DNA from: Mycteria americana
Lineage: Eukaryota; Chordata; Aves; Ciconiiformes; Ciconiidae
Assembly: GCF_035582795.1 (NCBI RefSeq)
Contig: NW_027445626.1
Location: 1,860,001 to 1,924,000, forward strand
Reading direction: 5' to 3'
Length of the DNA stretch: 64,000 nt
Shown here: positions 34,466 through 46,539 of the stretch, in pieces
How the letters are laid out: every line of letters begins with the position of its first letter
Numbering within the stretch: position 1 is the first letter of the stretch
The notes under the pieces: generated by a model
What the model was told of the DNA's origin: nothing
Seen by the model: the letters and a program-made list of their open reading frames with translations, nothing else
Databases searched by the model: none
Translations under genes and position numbers: made by a program

Positions 34466-35974
34466 CCCAACATCCCCCAAATCCTATCGCCCCTATATCC
34501 CCCCCTCCTCCACCTGCTAAAGAACCCACATCCCCAACTAGCCCCCACCCCACCCCCCGGATCCCCATCCTCCCCCATAAGCAGTGACTGGGAGGCAGAC
34601 CCCAAAGATGAAGATTTATGGGTGGAGTTGAAAAGGCTGTGGGAAATGAAGTTGGAGGTCACAGGGACGTTTTGGGGAGACCCCCACAGTATTGAACCAT
34701 CTCCGTCCTCTTGCTGGGCTCAGTGTCTGTACTGGGGGAACATCCAGACCTGCATGGGCTCACACATGCCCACACCCTGGCAGACCCCAGAGCAGGGCTG
34801 TCTGCAAACCCTCATGGGGGCCATGGCCAAGGCAGGGAAGGGGTCGGGTGCTGGGGTGGGCACTCAAAGCTGGGTGGCTGCAGGGGAATGAGGCACTGAG
34901 GTCGCTTGTGGGAACTGTGCCGGGAGGATGTTTCCCCAGCCCTGAATGCACCCTGTCCCAAGTGGTGGTTGCACCAGCAGAGGTCTAGGGCCACATGTGG
35001 GGATGCAGGTGTGGGCCAGCCCAGGGACAGGGACAGGGATCTCAACAAAAGCCACGATGCTGCAAGAACCTCCCACACTGATGGAAACTCTAAATTGCCC
35101 TCAATCCCCAGCCAGGCAGGGCTGTCACCCCAGTCACTGCGATTGCTGTGGAGACCCAAGAGACATGCTGGGCTGGGAGGTGCAGGGCAGCCAGGACTGA
35201 CCCCAGCACTCCCAGGAACCTCTCTGCAGCCACAGCAGCTCTCCACAGCTGGGACAAGACTCGCTGATGCTCTCTCCATGGCCAGGGGTCTCTTGGGGCT
35301 GTAGCCACTGGCACTGCCTGCTGGGAACCCCAGACCTAGTTCTGAGCCCCAGTGCCCTGCACCACAGCTCTTAGCACCTCCCTTCCCATGCCACCATCCT
35401 CTCTCAGGAGCACCACCAAGTGCATTACTCCCTGACCAGGTATGCAGAGGAGCTGCTGGAGGTCTTCTCTGCTCACCCTTTCTGACCAAAACCCTGCCTC
35501 GGTGTCAGCCCACAGGCACCACCACATTCCCTCTGTGTTAGGTGCTGCGTGTCTCCACATGCCCTCCTCTGAGCCCAGGCAGGGACCCCCAGGGTGTCTC
35601 TCTGCTCAGAGCTGGCCACAATGCCTGGCTGTGCAGTCACAGGGGATCCTGGTGTTGCCACACTTGGAGAGAAGGTTGTGGTTGTCCTTGCTTACAGTAG
35701 GCATGAGGATGTGTCTGGCAGTCAGGAAGGAAAGACAAGGACAAGAGACAATGCAGACAAGAAGCAGGCAAGGAAATTTCAAATGAGGTTTAAGGAAAAA
35801 ATGCACACATTTATAGTTGATTAGTACTGGGTCCGCGGTCCAGGCATTCTCAAAACTCAAGTGGGAAAAGCACTCACCAACCTGATCTAACGGACAAGCT
35901 CTCCCTGCTCAGAGCAGAGCGTAGCACTGGACACCTCCACCGGTTCCTTCTGACTCTTCTTGGCGGCACCTCTG
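34466..35974. other. Intergenic, one possible short exon
   Basis: No gene family recognised. Bases 34582-34664 (plus) read as an unusually protein-like acidic stretch (DWEADPKDEDLWVELKRLW) directly after a pyrimidine-rich run; whether it is an exon cannot be decided here. The rest is unremarkable. Confidence 0.35.
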
Positions 35975-37830
35975 GAGATGGCCTAGTCTAGTCTAGAGCG
36001 GGATGCCCAAAACAGGGTCCAGCTGGATTTTGAATATCTCCGTGCATGGACACTCCACAACCTCTCTGGACAACCTGTTCCAGTAATCAACCACCCTCAC
36101 AGATGAAAGGTGTTTTGTTGTGTTGAGAGGGAAGTTCCTGTGCTTCCCTTGCTACCCCTTGTCTGTCACTGGGCACCACGGAGAAAAGCCTGGCTCCCTC
36201 TTCTTCATTCCCTCCCGTCAGGTATTGATACACATGGACAAGATCCCCATGAGCCTTCCCTTCTCCAGGCTAAACAGTCGCAACTCTCTCAGCCTCTCCT
36301 CCTGAAGGATGCTTGTGTGCCTTCATCATCTTTGTGGCCCTTTGCTGGACTCCCTCCAGTCACTCCATGTCTCTCTTGTACTGGGCAGCCCAGCACTGGA
36401 CACAGCACTCCACACGTGGCTTCAGCAGTGCTGACTAGAGGGGAAGGATCACCTCTCTCCACCTGCTGGCAAACCTCTCCTGAACACAGCCCAGGAGGCT
36501 GTTGGCCTGCTTTGCCACACAGCCGCACTGCTGGCTCGTGGCCAGCTTGTTAGCCACCACGACCCCCTGATCCTTCTCTAGAAACCTGCTTTCCAGGCAG
36601 TCAGCCCCCAGCCCCCAGTACTGGTCCATGCCGTTATGCCTGCCCAGGGGCAGGACTTTGTCTTTCCCTTTGTTGAACTTGATGAGCTTCCTCTCTGCCC
36701 ACTTCTCCAGCCTGCCCACGTCCTTCTGAGCGGCAGTGCAACCAGCCGCTGTACCAGCCACTCCTCCCAGTTCTGTATCATCCACAAACCTGCTCACGAT
36801 GCCCCTGGTCCCATCCTCGAGGACTCCAATCAAAGGCTGAATAGAACGGGACCCACATCAACCCCTGGGCTACACCCCTGGTGATTATCCTCCAGCTGGA
36901 CTTTGTGCCACTGGACACAGCCCTCTGGGATTCAGGCACTTTTCCATCCATCTCATTTTCCACTTCTCTAGTCCATACTTGCTCCGCTTGTCTACAGGGG
37001 TATCATGGGAGACAGGCTGACAGCTCCCTGCATCCTCCTTCCTGCCCTGCTTCAAGATAGGGTTTACATTTTCTTTCTTCCAGTCCTCAGGAACCTCGCC
37101 CAATCCCCACAACCTTTCCAACATGATGTCAAGTGGCCTTACAATGACATCAGCCATCTTCCTCAGCACTCACCAGTGCATCCCCTCAGGTCCCAAGGAC
37201 TTATGCACGTGCACTTTCTTTAAATGTTCCCTAACCTGAGACTGCTGCACCAAGGGTAAGTCTTCCTTGCCCTGCCTCTGGTCTTGGGGTCCTGGCATTC
37301 CTGAAGGTTGTTCTTACCAGTAAACTCAGAGAGGAAGAAGGCATGGCCCTTTCTTGGCCCTTTCTGTGCTCTCTGTCACCAGGGCCCCTGCCTCATCTAG
37401 CAGCAGGCGCACATTTTCCCGAGACTTCCTTTTGCTGCTGGTGTCGTTGTTAAATCCTGTCTTGATGCCCTTCATGTCCAGACTGAATTACCAGATTGAG
37501 GTCGAGGTGGACTTTGTCTTTCCTCACACTCTCGCTGAATGGTTGGGAGGTTCTTGGTGCCCTCCAGAAGCCTCCTGAGTGTCTTGTGCCCTGCTGTGCT
37601 GCCCCTCAGGCAGACGTCTGACTGGGTAATGTCCCCCATGAGGACCAGGGCTTGCAATGAGAAGCTCCTTCTACTTGTCTGAAGAAGGCCTCATCTGCTG
37701 CTTCTTCTTAATATGGTTGGTCCATAGCAGACACCAACTACAATGTTATCCACGTTGGTCTGCCTACTAATCCTGATCCATCAGCTCTCACCTGGCTCTA
37801 GGCAGAGCTCCATGCTGTCCTTCTGCTCAC
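35975..37830 (-). mobile_element. CR1 LINE, endonuclease end to near 3' end
   Basis: On the minus strand the CR1 parts come in order: endonuclease-end motif LVLMGDITQSDVCLRGSTAG (about 37580-37640), the linker before the polymerase (SLGPEGMHW-like, 37170-37200), LRKMADVIVRPLDIMLERLW, GEVPEDWKKENVNPILKQGRK (37060-37170), FVDDTELGG with the catalytic DD, a RLEKWAERKLIKFNKGKDKV block (36690-36790), then the C-terminal LGCV and the WNRL-like end near 36050. Several frame changes and stops. It is the longest CR1 copy here. Confidence 0.85.
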
Positions 37831-38208
37831 TCACATATTGACTTGACACACATTGAAATTTCCCTCCTCACCAACCTGCCCCATTCTTCCTAAAGAGCCT
37901 GCTTCAATCCATGGCCACCCTCCAGTGATGTGAGCTACCTGGCTGTGTCTTGGGTATCTAAGTGAGAATATAGCTCAGGAATTGCCCACACTGTGTGCAT
38001 TCCTGTCGAGGCACATCAGAGGTGTGCCCAGCCATGCTGATTTCCCTGCTGGAGAAATGAGATTGAGGGCTACTTGACAGGTGCCCACAAACAGCCCTGG
38101 CTGAACCCTTTGCTTCACCTCCAACTTCCTTCTTCCATGTTTCCCCCCTCCCCTTTGGTCATCCTCCAACCCTCCCACACAAGAAGCCCACCTCTGTTTT
38201 CCCTTTGC
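37831..38208. other. Spacer left of the inverted repeat arm
   Basis: No gene recognised. The counterpart on the right side lies outside the window, so the outer limit of the inverted repeat could include part of this stretch. Confidence 0.35.
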
Positions 38209-41200
38209 CCACTGGCCCTGGCTTTGCTTGCCTGGTGCCCTCCGTTGGTGTGTCTGGGATGGCTGTATTGCGAATTCTTACTTTGCTCTGCAAGTCCGTT
38301 AGACTAGGGCCTCCTTTTATTATCCGTCTTGTCCTGCAGTTCCTCATGCTGCCATCTTGTTAGAGGCACCACAGGACAGGGTGGCCAACAGAAACCTCAC
38401 CAAGTTTTACAAGGAGAAGTGGCCAGTCCTGCATCAGGAGCAGAATAACCTCATGTATCAAGGCAAGCTTGGAGCTGACCGGCTGAGGAGTGAGCCTGAG
38501 GAGAAGGCGTGGTTGCTACAAGGGATGCTATAGGAAGCCAGTGCAGCATGTTGACCACGAATCAGGCCAGCTGCATATGGGGCTGAATTAGGAGGAGTGT
38601 GGCCACCCAGACAAAAGGAGTTAGCTCCTCCCTTGACTCAGCAGGGGTGTGGCCACATCTGAACTAATCTGTGCTGGGGTGGGGCTCCATGTTCTGCAGG
38701 AGTAGGGAGGACCTGGAGAAGGTGCAGAGGACATCTGCCAAGATGGGGTGAAGGGGCTGAATCCCATGACTTGTGTGCAGAGGCTGAGGGACCTGGGCTG
38801 CTTTGGCCTCCTGACGTAGAGGCCAAGGACAATGTTGTCATGGCCTGCAGCTGCTTGAAGGGTGCTTTCAGAGAGGATGAAGATTTCCTTTGTAGAGGAA
38901 ACAGCATGAGAAAGGAGAAGGTTTGGAGTCTGAGCCTGGGCATGAGGAAAAAGGAAATGTCACTTGAAGGGTAGTGCTGTGGTGCAACCGGGCACTGGGG
39001 GTGGTGGTGTTTGTCTGTGTTACAAATGCCCTGGGGCACCTTCCCCAGCTGTCCATGCCACCAAAGACAACAGACCAGCCTCCTCTCTCCTGTGTCTGCA
39101 AGTCTCCGCTGCCTTCCACAAGCCCTGACTCTGCACCAGCAACCCCCTGGTGTGAGTCCTCACCCTGCATGGTCAGGAAGCTCAGCTAACTTCAGTGTGT
39201 TCCTCTCCCAAGTAGTTTCCAGCCCACCCCATCCCTATCTGGTGGTCCCCAGCACTTTCCGTCCCCTACCCATCTATCTCTTTCCTGTCCAGCCCAGAAA
39301 AGCAGCCCATTCTGGGCTGACCCCATGGCAGTGCCCATTGATGGGTACTGCAAAGCTCTGCACACTCAACCCCACAGCCCCAGCCCCTCTGAAGCTCACA
39401 GTAGCTCCTGCCAGAGAGGCAGAGAGGTGTCTCAGTCCCAGGGCTGAGGGCCAGCCATGGCATGAGGAGATGGAGGCCAGTGTCTGCTCCTGTCTCCAAG
39501 ACAGCCTTATTGTCCATGGCCAGCAAACCCCTCTGTGCCAGCCCCACTCCCAGGAAAAGGCTCCTGGCCCAGGGCATCCTCAGGCTGCTCCAGCCACCCA
39601 AGCAATAGAGAAGCCTGCCCGAGCTGGTGCATTCAGAAATAGATATCTCTTTGTCATTTATTCCCTCCTAGAAGCATAGAGTTGCTGCTTTCCCTTCTCC
39701 AGAGACGTTCCTGCCCCCAGAGAGCCTTTCACCAGGGAAGTTTGTCCATGCTGGCCTGACTTGCCGCTCCTTCCTCCTCCCTGTGCCCTCCACAGGGTCC
39801 CGTGCTGTTGGTATTGCTCTGCAGAGCGAGCGGGCTGTGGTGCCTGAAAGCCATGGGGTGAGAGTCCCAGGCAGATCCCTGTTGATCATTCACCATCTCC
39901 GGGGGAGCTGGGCACCCACAGGTGAAGGCTCAGCCCAGGCCCATTCTCTAACACATTGCCACATGCCCTCCTCCCCTCATCCCATGGGGAGAACCCAAGC
40001 AAAACAGCATGGCATTGTGGGGGCAATTTCTTCAGCCTGAGCTCAGCTTTGGAAGAAGAGCCCAACCTCCAGACACCACCATGAGGAAATCCCCTTTTAT
40101 TACAGAGGTGCGACACGAGAAGCCAGCTGTACCATTGTGCCAGACACATGTGAACAGGCCTCTGGGTCAGACAGGCTGGGTTCATGCCTCTGGGGAAGTG
40201 GAGTCGATGCAGACATGGACAAACATGGACATCACAGAAAAAATGCCCAAAGCACAGGAGGTTCCCAAGATGAATTTGAAATCACTTCTGAAGAGACGTG
40301 AGCAGGCTATTGCTGCTGAGAAAGAGCTGATTGAATCAGCTTCTTGAATGTGTCTTTAAGCACCTGGTTCCTCATGCTGTAGATGAGGGGGTTCACGGCT
40401 GGAGGCACCACTGAGTACAGAACTGCCACCACCATATCCAGCAATGGGGAGGAAATGGAGGGGGGCTTCAGGTAGGCAACCATGACAGTGCTAATAAACA
40501 AAGAGACCACGGCCAGGTGAGGGAGGCACATGGAAAAGGCTTTGTGTCGTCCCTGCTCAGAGGGGATCTTCAGCACTGCCCTGAAGATCTGCACATAGGA
40601 CAGCACAATGAAAACAAACCACACAAAATCCACAAATATACTAACCACAATAACCCACACTTCCCGGAGGTAAGCATCTGAGCAGGAGAGCTTGAGGATC
40701 TGGGGGATTTCACAGAAGAACTGGTCCAGGGCATTGCCTTGGCAGAGAGGTATTGAAAATGTATTGGCAGTGTGCAGCACAGCATAGAGAAACCAACTGC
40801 CCCAGGCAGCTGCTGCCATGTGGACACAAGCTCTGCTGCCCACGAGGGTCCCATAGTGCAGGGGTTTGCAGATGGCCATATAGCGGTCATAGGACATGAT
40901 GGTGAGGAGAGAAAACTCTGCTGACATGAAAAAGACAAACAGAAAGACCTGGGCAGCACATCCCATGTAGGAGATGGCCTTGCTGTCCCACAGGGAATTG
41001 GCCATGGCTTTGGGGACAGTGGTGGAAATGGAGGCCAGGTCGAGGAGAGAGAGGTTGAGGAAGAAGAAGTACATGGGGCTGTGGAGGTGGTGGTTGCAGA
41101 CTACAGCGGTGATGATGAGTCCATTGCCCAGGAGGGCAGCCAGGTAGATGCCCAGGAAGAGCCAGAAGTGCAAGAGCTGCAGCTCACGTGTGTCTGCAAA

Positions 41201-42285
41201 TGCCAGGAGGAGGAACTCGGTGATAGAGCTGCCATTGGATATTTGCTGCCTCCAGGCATGGGGACCCGTCTATTTCCTTTATATCCACCCCTCTATTTCC
41301 CTTTCCTAGGACACCTTCCTTCAGCTCCATGGCTGAAGCTCTGGTTTGGTGCTGGTTGAATGTGGCGTGAGGAGCTGGGCCTCTGGCCACTGGCTGCTGA
41401 GGTGTCAGCCCTGCTCTGCAGCAGTGAGTTCATGGGAATGGTGGAAGCAGCGGCCAGTCCTGGTGTTCAACTTTGTCCTATGAATCCACCCATAACAGAA
41501 GGGCTTGTCAACATCTGAATCCCAGTGCTAAGGAATGAAGATTGCAGAAAGCAGACTGAAATTTGTTGTGTTGTTTGTTTTTTTTTTTAAATTTGGGGGA
41601 AATTTTTATATTATTCCCCCCATCTGATTTGAGGATTGTACTGGGATGTCCTAGTATTTCTGTTGCCCTCAGGGAGAACTGACAGAATCCTGCAAGGCAA
41701 GAGGATTGCCATTGGATTAGAGCAGAGTGAGGGGCCCTGGTCTGTCCTTCAGACCGAGATGCCTTGGGCTTGCACCTTTCTGAGACTGAGGGCGATCACA
41801 CTGCTCTGTTTGCGTGAAAAGCCAGCAGACACTGCTGAGAGCAGAGGGTTCCACTGCAGACTGCTAGATGTCTCACCCTTTCTCAACATCTCAGCAACCC
41901 ACTTCTAGCCAAGGACACACATGGCTCATTTCACCAACCCAACAGCATTTCCTTGGTCATAGCAGCACTGTGCTTACGGGATGGTATGGGACAGATTTGC
42001 ATTCTTGAGGGCAGCTCACAGCATGGGGAAGATACCAAAAGGAGATCCGTAAGATTTTTCATGATGGTATGTCACTAAGGGAAAACCAGCTCATTCCCCA
42101 GCCCCACAGGCTGCATTGCCCACAGCCTCACAGATGAGAGGAAAGCTGGGACACTTGTTCCCATGGACACACCTGCACAAAAGGACCCACAAGATCAGTG
42201 TGTGACTCTGCAGCTGAAACTCCCATCCCCAGAGAGCCTGACAGCAAGAACAGGATAACAACAGCAATAACACAGACAAGTGGAG
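38209..42285 (-). repeat. Left arm of a large inverted duplication
   Basis: Read on the minus strand this block matches 59851-64000 almost base for base, from ctccacttgtctgtgttatt at the inner end to the ccactggccctggctttgc word at the outer end. Each arm holds one olfactory receptor gene and the same flanks. The left arm is about 73 bases shorter, which fits a loss just upstream of its receptor (near 41275). Confidence 0.93.
40307..41269 (-). pseudogene. Family-14-type olfactory receptor, complete helices, no start codon
   Basis: The frame is open from just after a TAG at 41270-41272 to TGA/TAA at 40307, covering all seven helices: SSITEFLLLAF, GNGLIITAVV (TM1), HSPMYFF, SYDRYMAICKPLHYG, ALDQFFCEIPQILKLSCSD, GRHKAFSMCLPHL, NPLIYSMRN. 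No in-frame ATG precedes TM1: the ATG of the MPxxQQ start is one base out of frame and the alternative MSN start reads ATA. About 73 bases just upstream, including the splice acceptor seen in its relatives, are missing. It differs from the right-arm copy at about 12 of 288 residues. Class II, bird-expanded OR14-like group. Probably a very recent pseudogene. Confidence 0.82.
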
Positions 42286-44110
42286 AAACAAGGAAAAATA
42301 CAGTGAGGGTCTGGCTGAGAGAGGCGAGGGGAGAGGCAGCCAGGCACTCAGGACAGCGTTGCCCTTACCCAGCTGTGCACGCCACCTCCCAGACACCAAC
42401 ATTGCCAGGCAGTTGGTGTCAGCCCCTGTGCTCTGCAGAGGGAAGTGGGCATGTGGCTGGAGAGCTGCAGCACGGCTCTGCTGGAGCTGTGGCTGCAGAG
42501 GAGGTGGTTCATGCCTTGGACCCCACAGCCCTGAGGGCAGAGGCTTTGCTGGGTGGGAGAGGAGGCAAGGGGGCTTGCTCAGAGGAAGGGGTCTGTGATG
42601 GAGGGGATGTTACAGAGTTTTCTGAATTCTCCTTCCCACAGCATATCTGTTTTAAGTTTCCTCTCCTTCCCTGATCGTAACCCTGCTGCCTGGAGATTTT
42701 CCTCCTGGGAAGTGATTCCCTCGGCCATGTCTTTTCCCTGTCAGCACTCACAGACCCCATCCCAACCTCTGTGCACTCACCTCGGCCTACAGAAACCTGC
42801 CTGTTTGCAGGGCACTGCCTGGGCACGTGTTCCTGTTTGGAGGTTCAAAAGGGCGGGTGAGAACAGCCCTGATGGGTCCAGCAAACGTGATGTTGGTGCT
42901 GTCCATAGGTAGAGGAATGGCTGAAGGCACTTTAGGAGGCTATTAGCAGACCTGCTGACCCCTCAAAGTTACAGCTCAGAAGTCTCAATGACTTGTCCAA
43001 GCTTGACAGGTCCTTTTCTATTTCTCTTTCCCTCCCCCACCCCCAGCCCTGCTCCTGTTCCCTGCCCTCCAAGTAGGAAACTGAAAACACAGACTCAGGA
43101 AATCTCTTTCTAGTAAATTCTGCCTTGACCTTCCTCTTGAAACACCCCCTTGGAATTTTCCTAGTGGTGATCTGGAGCTGTGAGCAGCCCTGAGTGACGC
43201 AGCAGACAGACCCTGCCCTGCCAGAAATTGTTCCTTCCACCCACAGCTTCTTTCTGCAGTGCCATGGGGAGCTCCCCGGGCAGGCTGAGTGCTGACCCTG
43301 GCAGGCGGCAGAGTCCCTGCCTGGGCACACAGCCCTCTGGGGCACAGGGACTCTGAAGGACAGCCCTGGGCACCCTGGGCTGCACACACACACATTCACA
43401 GCCCTGTAGCTGTCCCTGGGAGAAGGCAGCTGAGATGCCCTGTCCCTCTGATGGTGCAGCAGGGAAGCCCTGCTCTGCAGCATGTCCTCCTCTACGCTAG
43501 AGGAACTGTGGAAGTCCTCCTGACTGTGGGATGTGCCAGCTTTTGGAGATCCTTCCACAAACTGCAGATACATTGCCTGTCATGCAGGTACTTACCATGT
43601 AGAGGGCTGTGAAGATTTCTCCCCCAGCAAGCTCTCAACTTTCCTCACAGCCCAGACTGCCTTTAAGCTCTCTCTGCCCTGCTCCTGTCCCCTCGGTGCC
43701 TGCAGGCTGTGCCCTCAGCCCTGCTGTGCTTTGCAGAGCTGCTGCTCCTGGGCAGAGCTGTCTCTCTGCAGCTCTGCCCACTTGCCATGAGCTCCCTCTG
43801 TCCCAGGAGCCCGGCCCAGCTCAGCAGCAGAGGACCAGCCCAAGGTAGCAATTTCTCTGCCCCCTTGGGGTTCCCTTGATTTGTGGCTGGGGCTCCAGGG
43901 GAACCTCCTGTGGAACAAGCTGAAGGAATCACTGATGTTCCCTCTCTCAGCTGGGGAGAGACACTTCGTTCCAGCAGTGGCATTTCTCTGCTCAGAGACA
44001 GAGTTGGGTCGAAATATCAACTTTTCTTGGCCCATCATTAGACAGGACAGCCAGACAGACACAGGCAGGGATCTCTTTATGCCCTGCTGAGGGAAGGGAT
44101 TCAGCTGAGT
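42286..44110 (-). repeat. Upstream part of the olfactory receptor duplication unit
   Basis: On the minus strand this continues the unit that leads to the receptor at 40307. It is related, with clear divergence, to 51380-53100 on the plus strand (for example the shared CAGAGCTGCTGCTCCTGGGCAGAGCTGTCTC word, at 43735 and inverted at 51720). No gene of its own; it probably holds the 5' non-coding exon and promoter. Its Leu/Ala-rich open frames do not hold up between copies. Confidence 0.65.
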
Positions 44111-44989
44111 CAGTCAAGGCATCCTCTCCCTGGTTTGTAGTCCTGGGGCTGGAAGGGGACTCAGCTCCCTGCCATGCACACCACCAACCCACAGGAGGTG
44201 GAATTCCTCTTGCCTCTCTTCAGGTGGTCATTCAATAGACACCTGCATGTGAGCTCCTTCTCTCAGCTCCCATGGAAATTAATGGTGATGGAGGCCAGGA
44301 GTGAGCTGTTCAGATGCAAATGTCTGGTGACATTTGAGGGGCCAGAGGTGGTCAAAGATATGTGCAGGTAATAGAGACAGATCGAAGATATGTGCAGGCA
44401 GATGTAGAGACAGGACACCACCTGGGGGCATCTTCTTGGAGGCTCTTGGGAGTTTCCTGTGGCCAAGTGAAATGACAGCTGATGCCCAAATTAAGGGCAA
44501 CTGAACCTGTCCCCACTCATTATGTTCTGGGTGGCCTATATCCATATGATGGAATGAAGTCATATGCCATATGAGAGCCCAGTCTCACTCTTCCTTCTTC
44601 TCCATCTGTTGGATTTACTAGGTCTCCACTCACTGCATTGGCAGTTGCCTCATGTTCATCCCCACATTGCCTTTCAGAATTCAGGGTATCTACTCACTTT
44701 AATGTTCCAATCCAGGCCCACAGAGCTCCCTGAGATGCCAGGGCTGGCAGGGACAGCACAGGACCTGCAGGAAAGCAATTCCCACTCAGGGCGGGTGCGT
44801 GACAGACACCCCTGACAGCATTGCAGGGAGTGCGATTGATGCCTGTGTGCCAGGGACTGTTGCCATCAGTCAGAGGCATCGGTCATCAGATGCCATCAGA
44901 GAAGCAAGGTCTGTCCCTTCTCTGGCACAACAGGTGCATGCATTGCCTGAACACAAAGCACCCCACACCGGGGTCTTTACTCACTCCCT
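44111..44989. other. Intergenic, no gene seen
   Basis: Contains two ~33-base tandem copies around AGATATGTGCAGG (44349-44412). Nothing else recognised. Confidence 0.4.
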
Positions 44990-45480
44990 TGAGGATTCCA
45001 TCAAGGAACAGACCAATGATTTTAACAGTGTGCCTGCATACATCTTGTCTTCAAGGACAGCATAATCCAAGCACAGACATGCTTCCTATCAAAACTTAGT
45101 TGAAACTCAAAAGGGCATTCAAGGACATTAAGATGAGCTGTTGCTACCTCAGGAACAGCTAAAGAAGAGTCAGAAATACTGTGAGACCACTGCTACATTT
45201 GGTAAGAGTAGGTGTAGATAGATGTGAGCTACTCCACGTCCTCTTTGCCTCAGTTCCCACCAGCGAGGTCTCCCAGGCCTTTGTGCTTTGAGGCAGAACT
45301 CTGGAGGAGAACAACCAGCAGTGGATGGGGATCAAGCCAGGGGTTACTTGAGCAAACTCCACCCTTACCACTGCATGGCACTGGAGGGGCTGCATCCAAA
45401 GGTGCTGAGAGAATGTTTTTCACCACTGGTTCATTATAATTGGAGTAAGAAAGGCACTCAGACTCTGTGAGGTATCATTT
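44990..45480 (+). mobile_element. CR1-like fragment
   Basis: Translation gives QPAVDGDQARGYLSKLHPY and LEGLHPKVLREC, the CR1 linker just before the polymerase. The upstream piece (tgtcttcaaggacagcat...) recurs inverted at 50940-51050. Confidence 0.65.
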
Positions 45481-46039
45481 AAAATGCTGTTCATCAGCAC
45501 TAACACTATAAAGAGAGAATCATGCAGATAATCTCAGGTCCCTTTTAGATGGTGGGACCCCAGGTGGTGTAGCATTGAACAGGCCTCTGACCCACCCGCA
45601 GCATGCCATGCGGACCCCACCCATAGAAGACATTCCCCTGTTTGGATCATTCAAGCTGCTGTAGGAATTTCTTACCAAAAAAGAACTCTTCTCGTCATCT
45701 CTACAGTCTAACAGAAATGATGTTCTCATGAGAACTTCTTGCTGCCTTGTTAGCTACAGGCAAGGCCACGCAGGAGGCGTAAGGGCCAGTACTGAGTGGG
45801 ATCTGCCTGCAGGCTCCTGTGAGACAATGAGTTGCTGAAGTTGTCCTGCGGCCAAGGGCTCTGTTCTGCACAGCACAGGCGTGAAGGCCAGGCTGTACAT
45901 GCAATGCCGCACAGCTCAATGGACAATGGTCTTCTGGTCAGGGTCACTGCTCAGGTTTGCCTGTTAGAAGTCTGCACTCCACCCTGGTGCCAGAGCTGAG
46001 CTGCTGCGGTCCAAATGTACATAGGCAGGAGGAGGTGGA
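45481..46039. other. Intergenic, no gene seen
   Basis: No supported gene or repeat. Confidence 0.35.
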
Positions 46040-46300
46040 TCACAGGCAGGAGGAGCTGGAGCCCCATGGCTTTGGATTAAATGAGATGTGGTGGGACAGC
46101 TTGCTCATATGGGGTTCTGCAATGGAGGAACGCAGGCTCCGCTGGAGATACTGGCAGGCAGGATGCGTATGGGGGATGCCCCCTGTGTTGAGGGGATGGT
46201 CCCTGTGTTCTCTTCCTGTGGAGGAGGACAACCAGCGGTGGATGGGAATCAACTCAAGGGTGACTTGAGCAAACTCAACAGAAATGGAGATGGGTTTTTT
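46040..46300 (+). mobile_element. Short CR1-like fragment
   Basis: A GGQPAVDGNQLKGDLSKLN stretch near 46215-46270 matches the same CR1 linker as at 45300. Only a small piece is left. Confidence 0.5.
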
Positions 46301-46539
46301 GACCAGATCCCTGAACGCAAGTATTGGTACGCCATGACACCTGAGATTCCATTTTTTTGGTCCAGAGGAGTACGATGCTGTTGTGCATGGAGTGATGCAC
46401 TTCACTCGTAAGAGAGAAGCAAAAAAGTACTTGATTGATATAAAACAGTGCATAGAGGCCAGGATGAAACTGTCAGGGAGACCCTGCTGTTGAGTCCTGA
46501 GGTTCAGAAAGGACCCCCTTGCTTCCTGAACTCCTTCTC

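Noticed and set aside
32700-34587. Pro/Tyr- and Pro/Thr-rich open frames, up to 209 codons
   Set aside because: Products of tandem repeats; all frames give similar repeat peptides.
36110-36553. 147-codon plus-strand frame
   Set aside because: Antisense to the CR1 element at 35975-37830.
43000-44062. Several 100-125-codon Leu/Ala-rich frames on both strands
   Set aside because: The related copy at 51460-52300 keeps no single frame throughout; this is better read as non-coding upstream sequence of the receptor unit.
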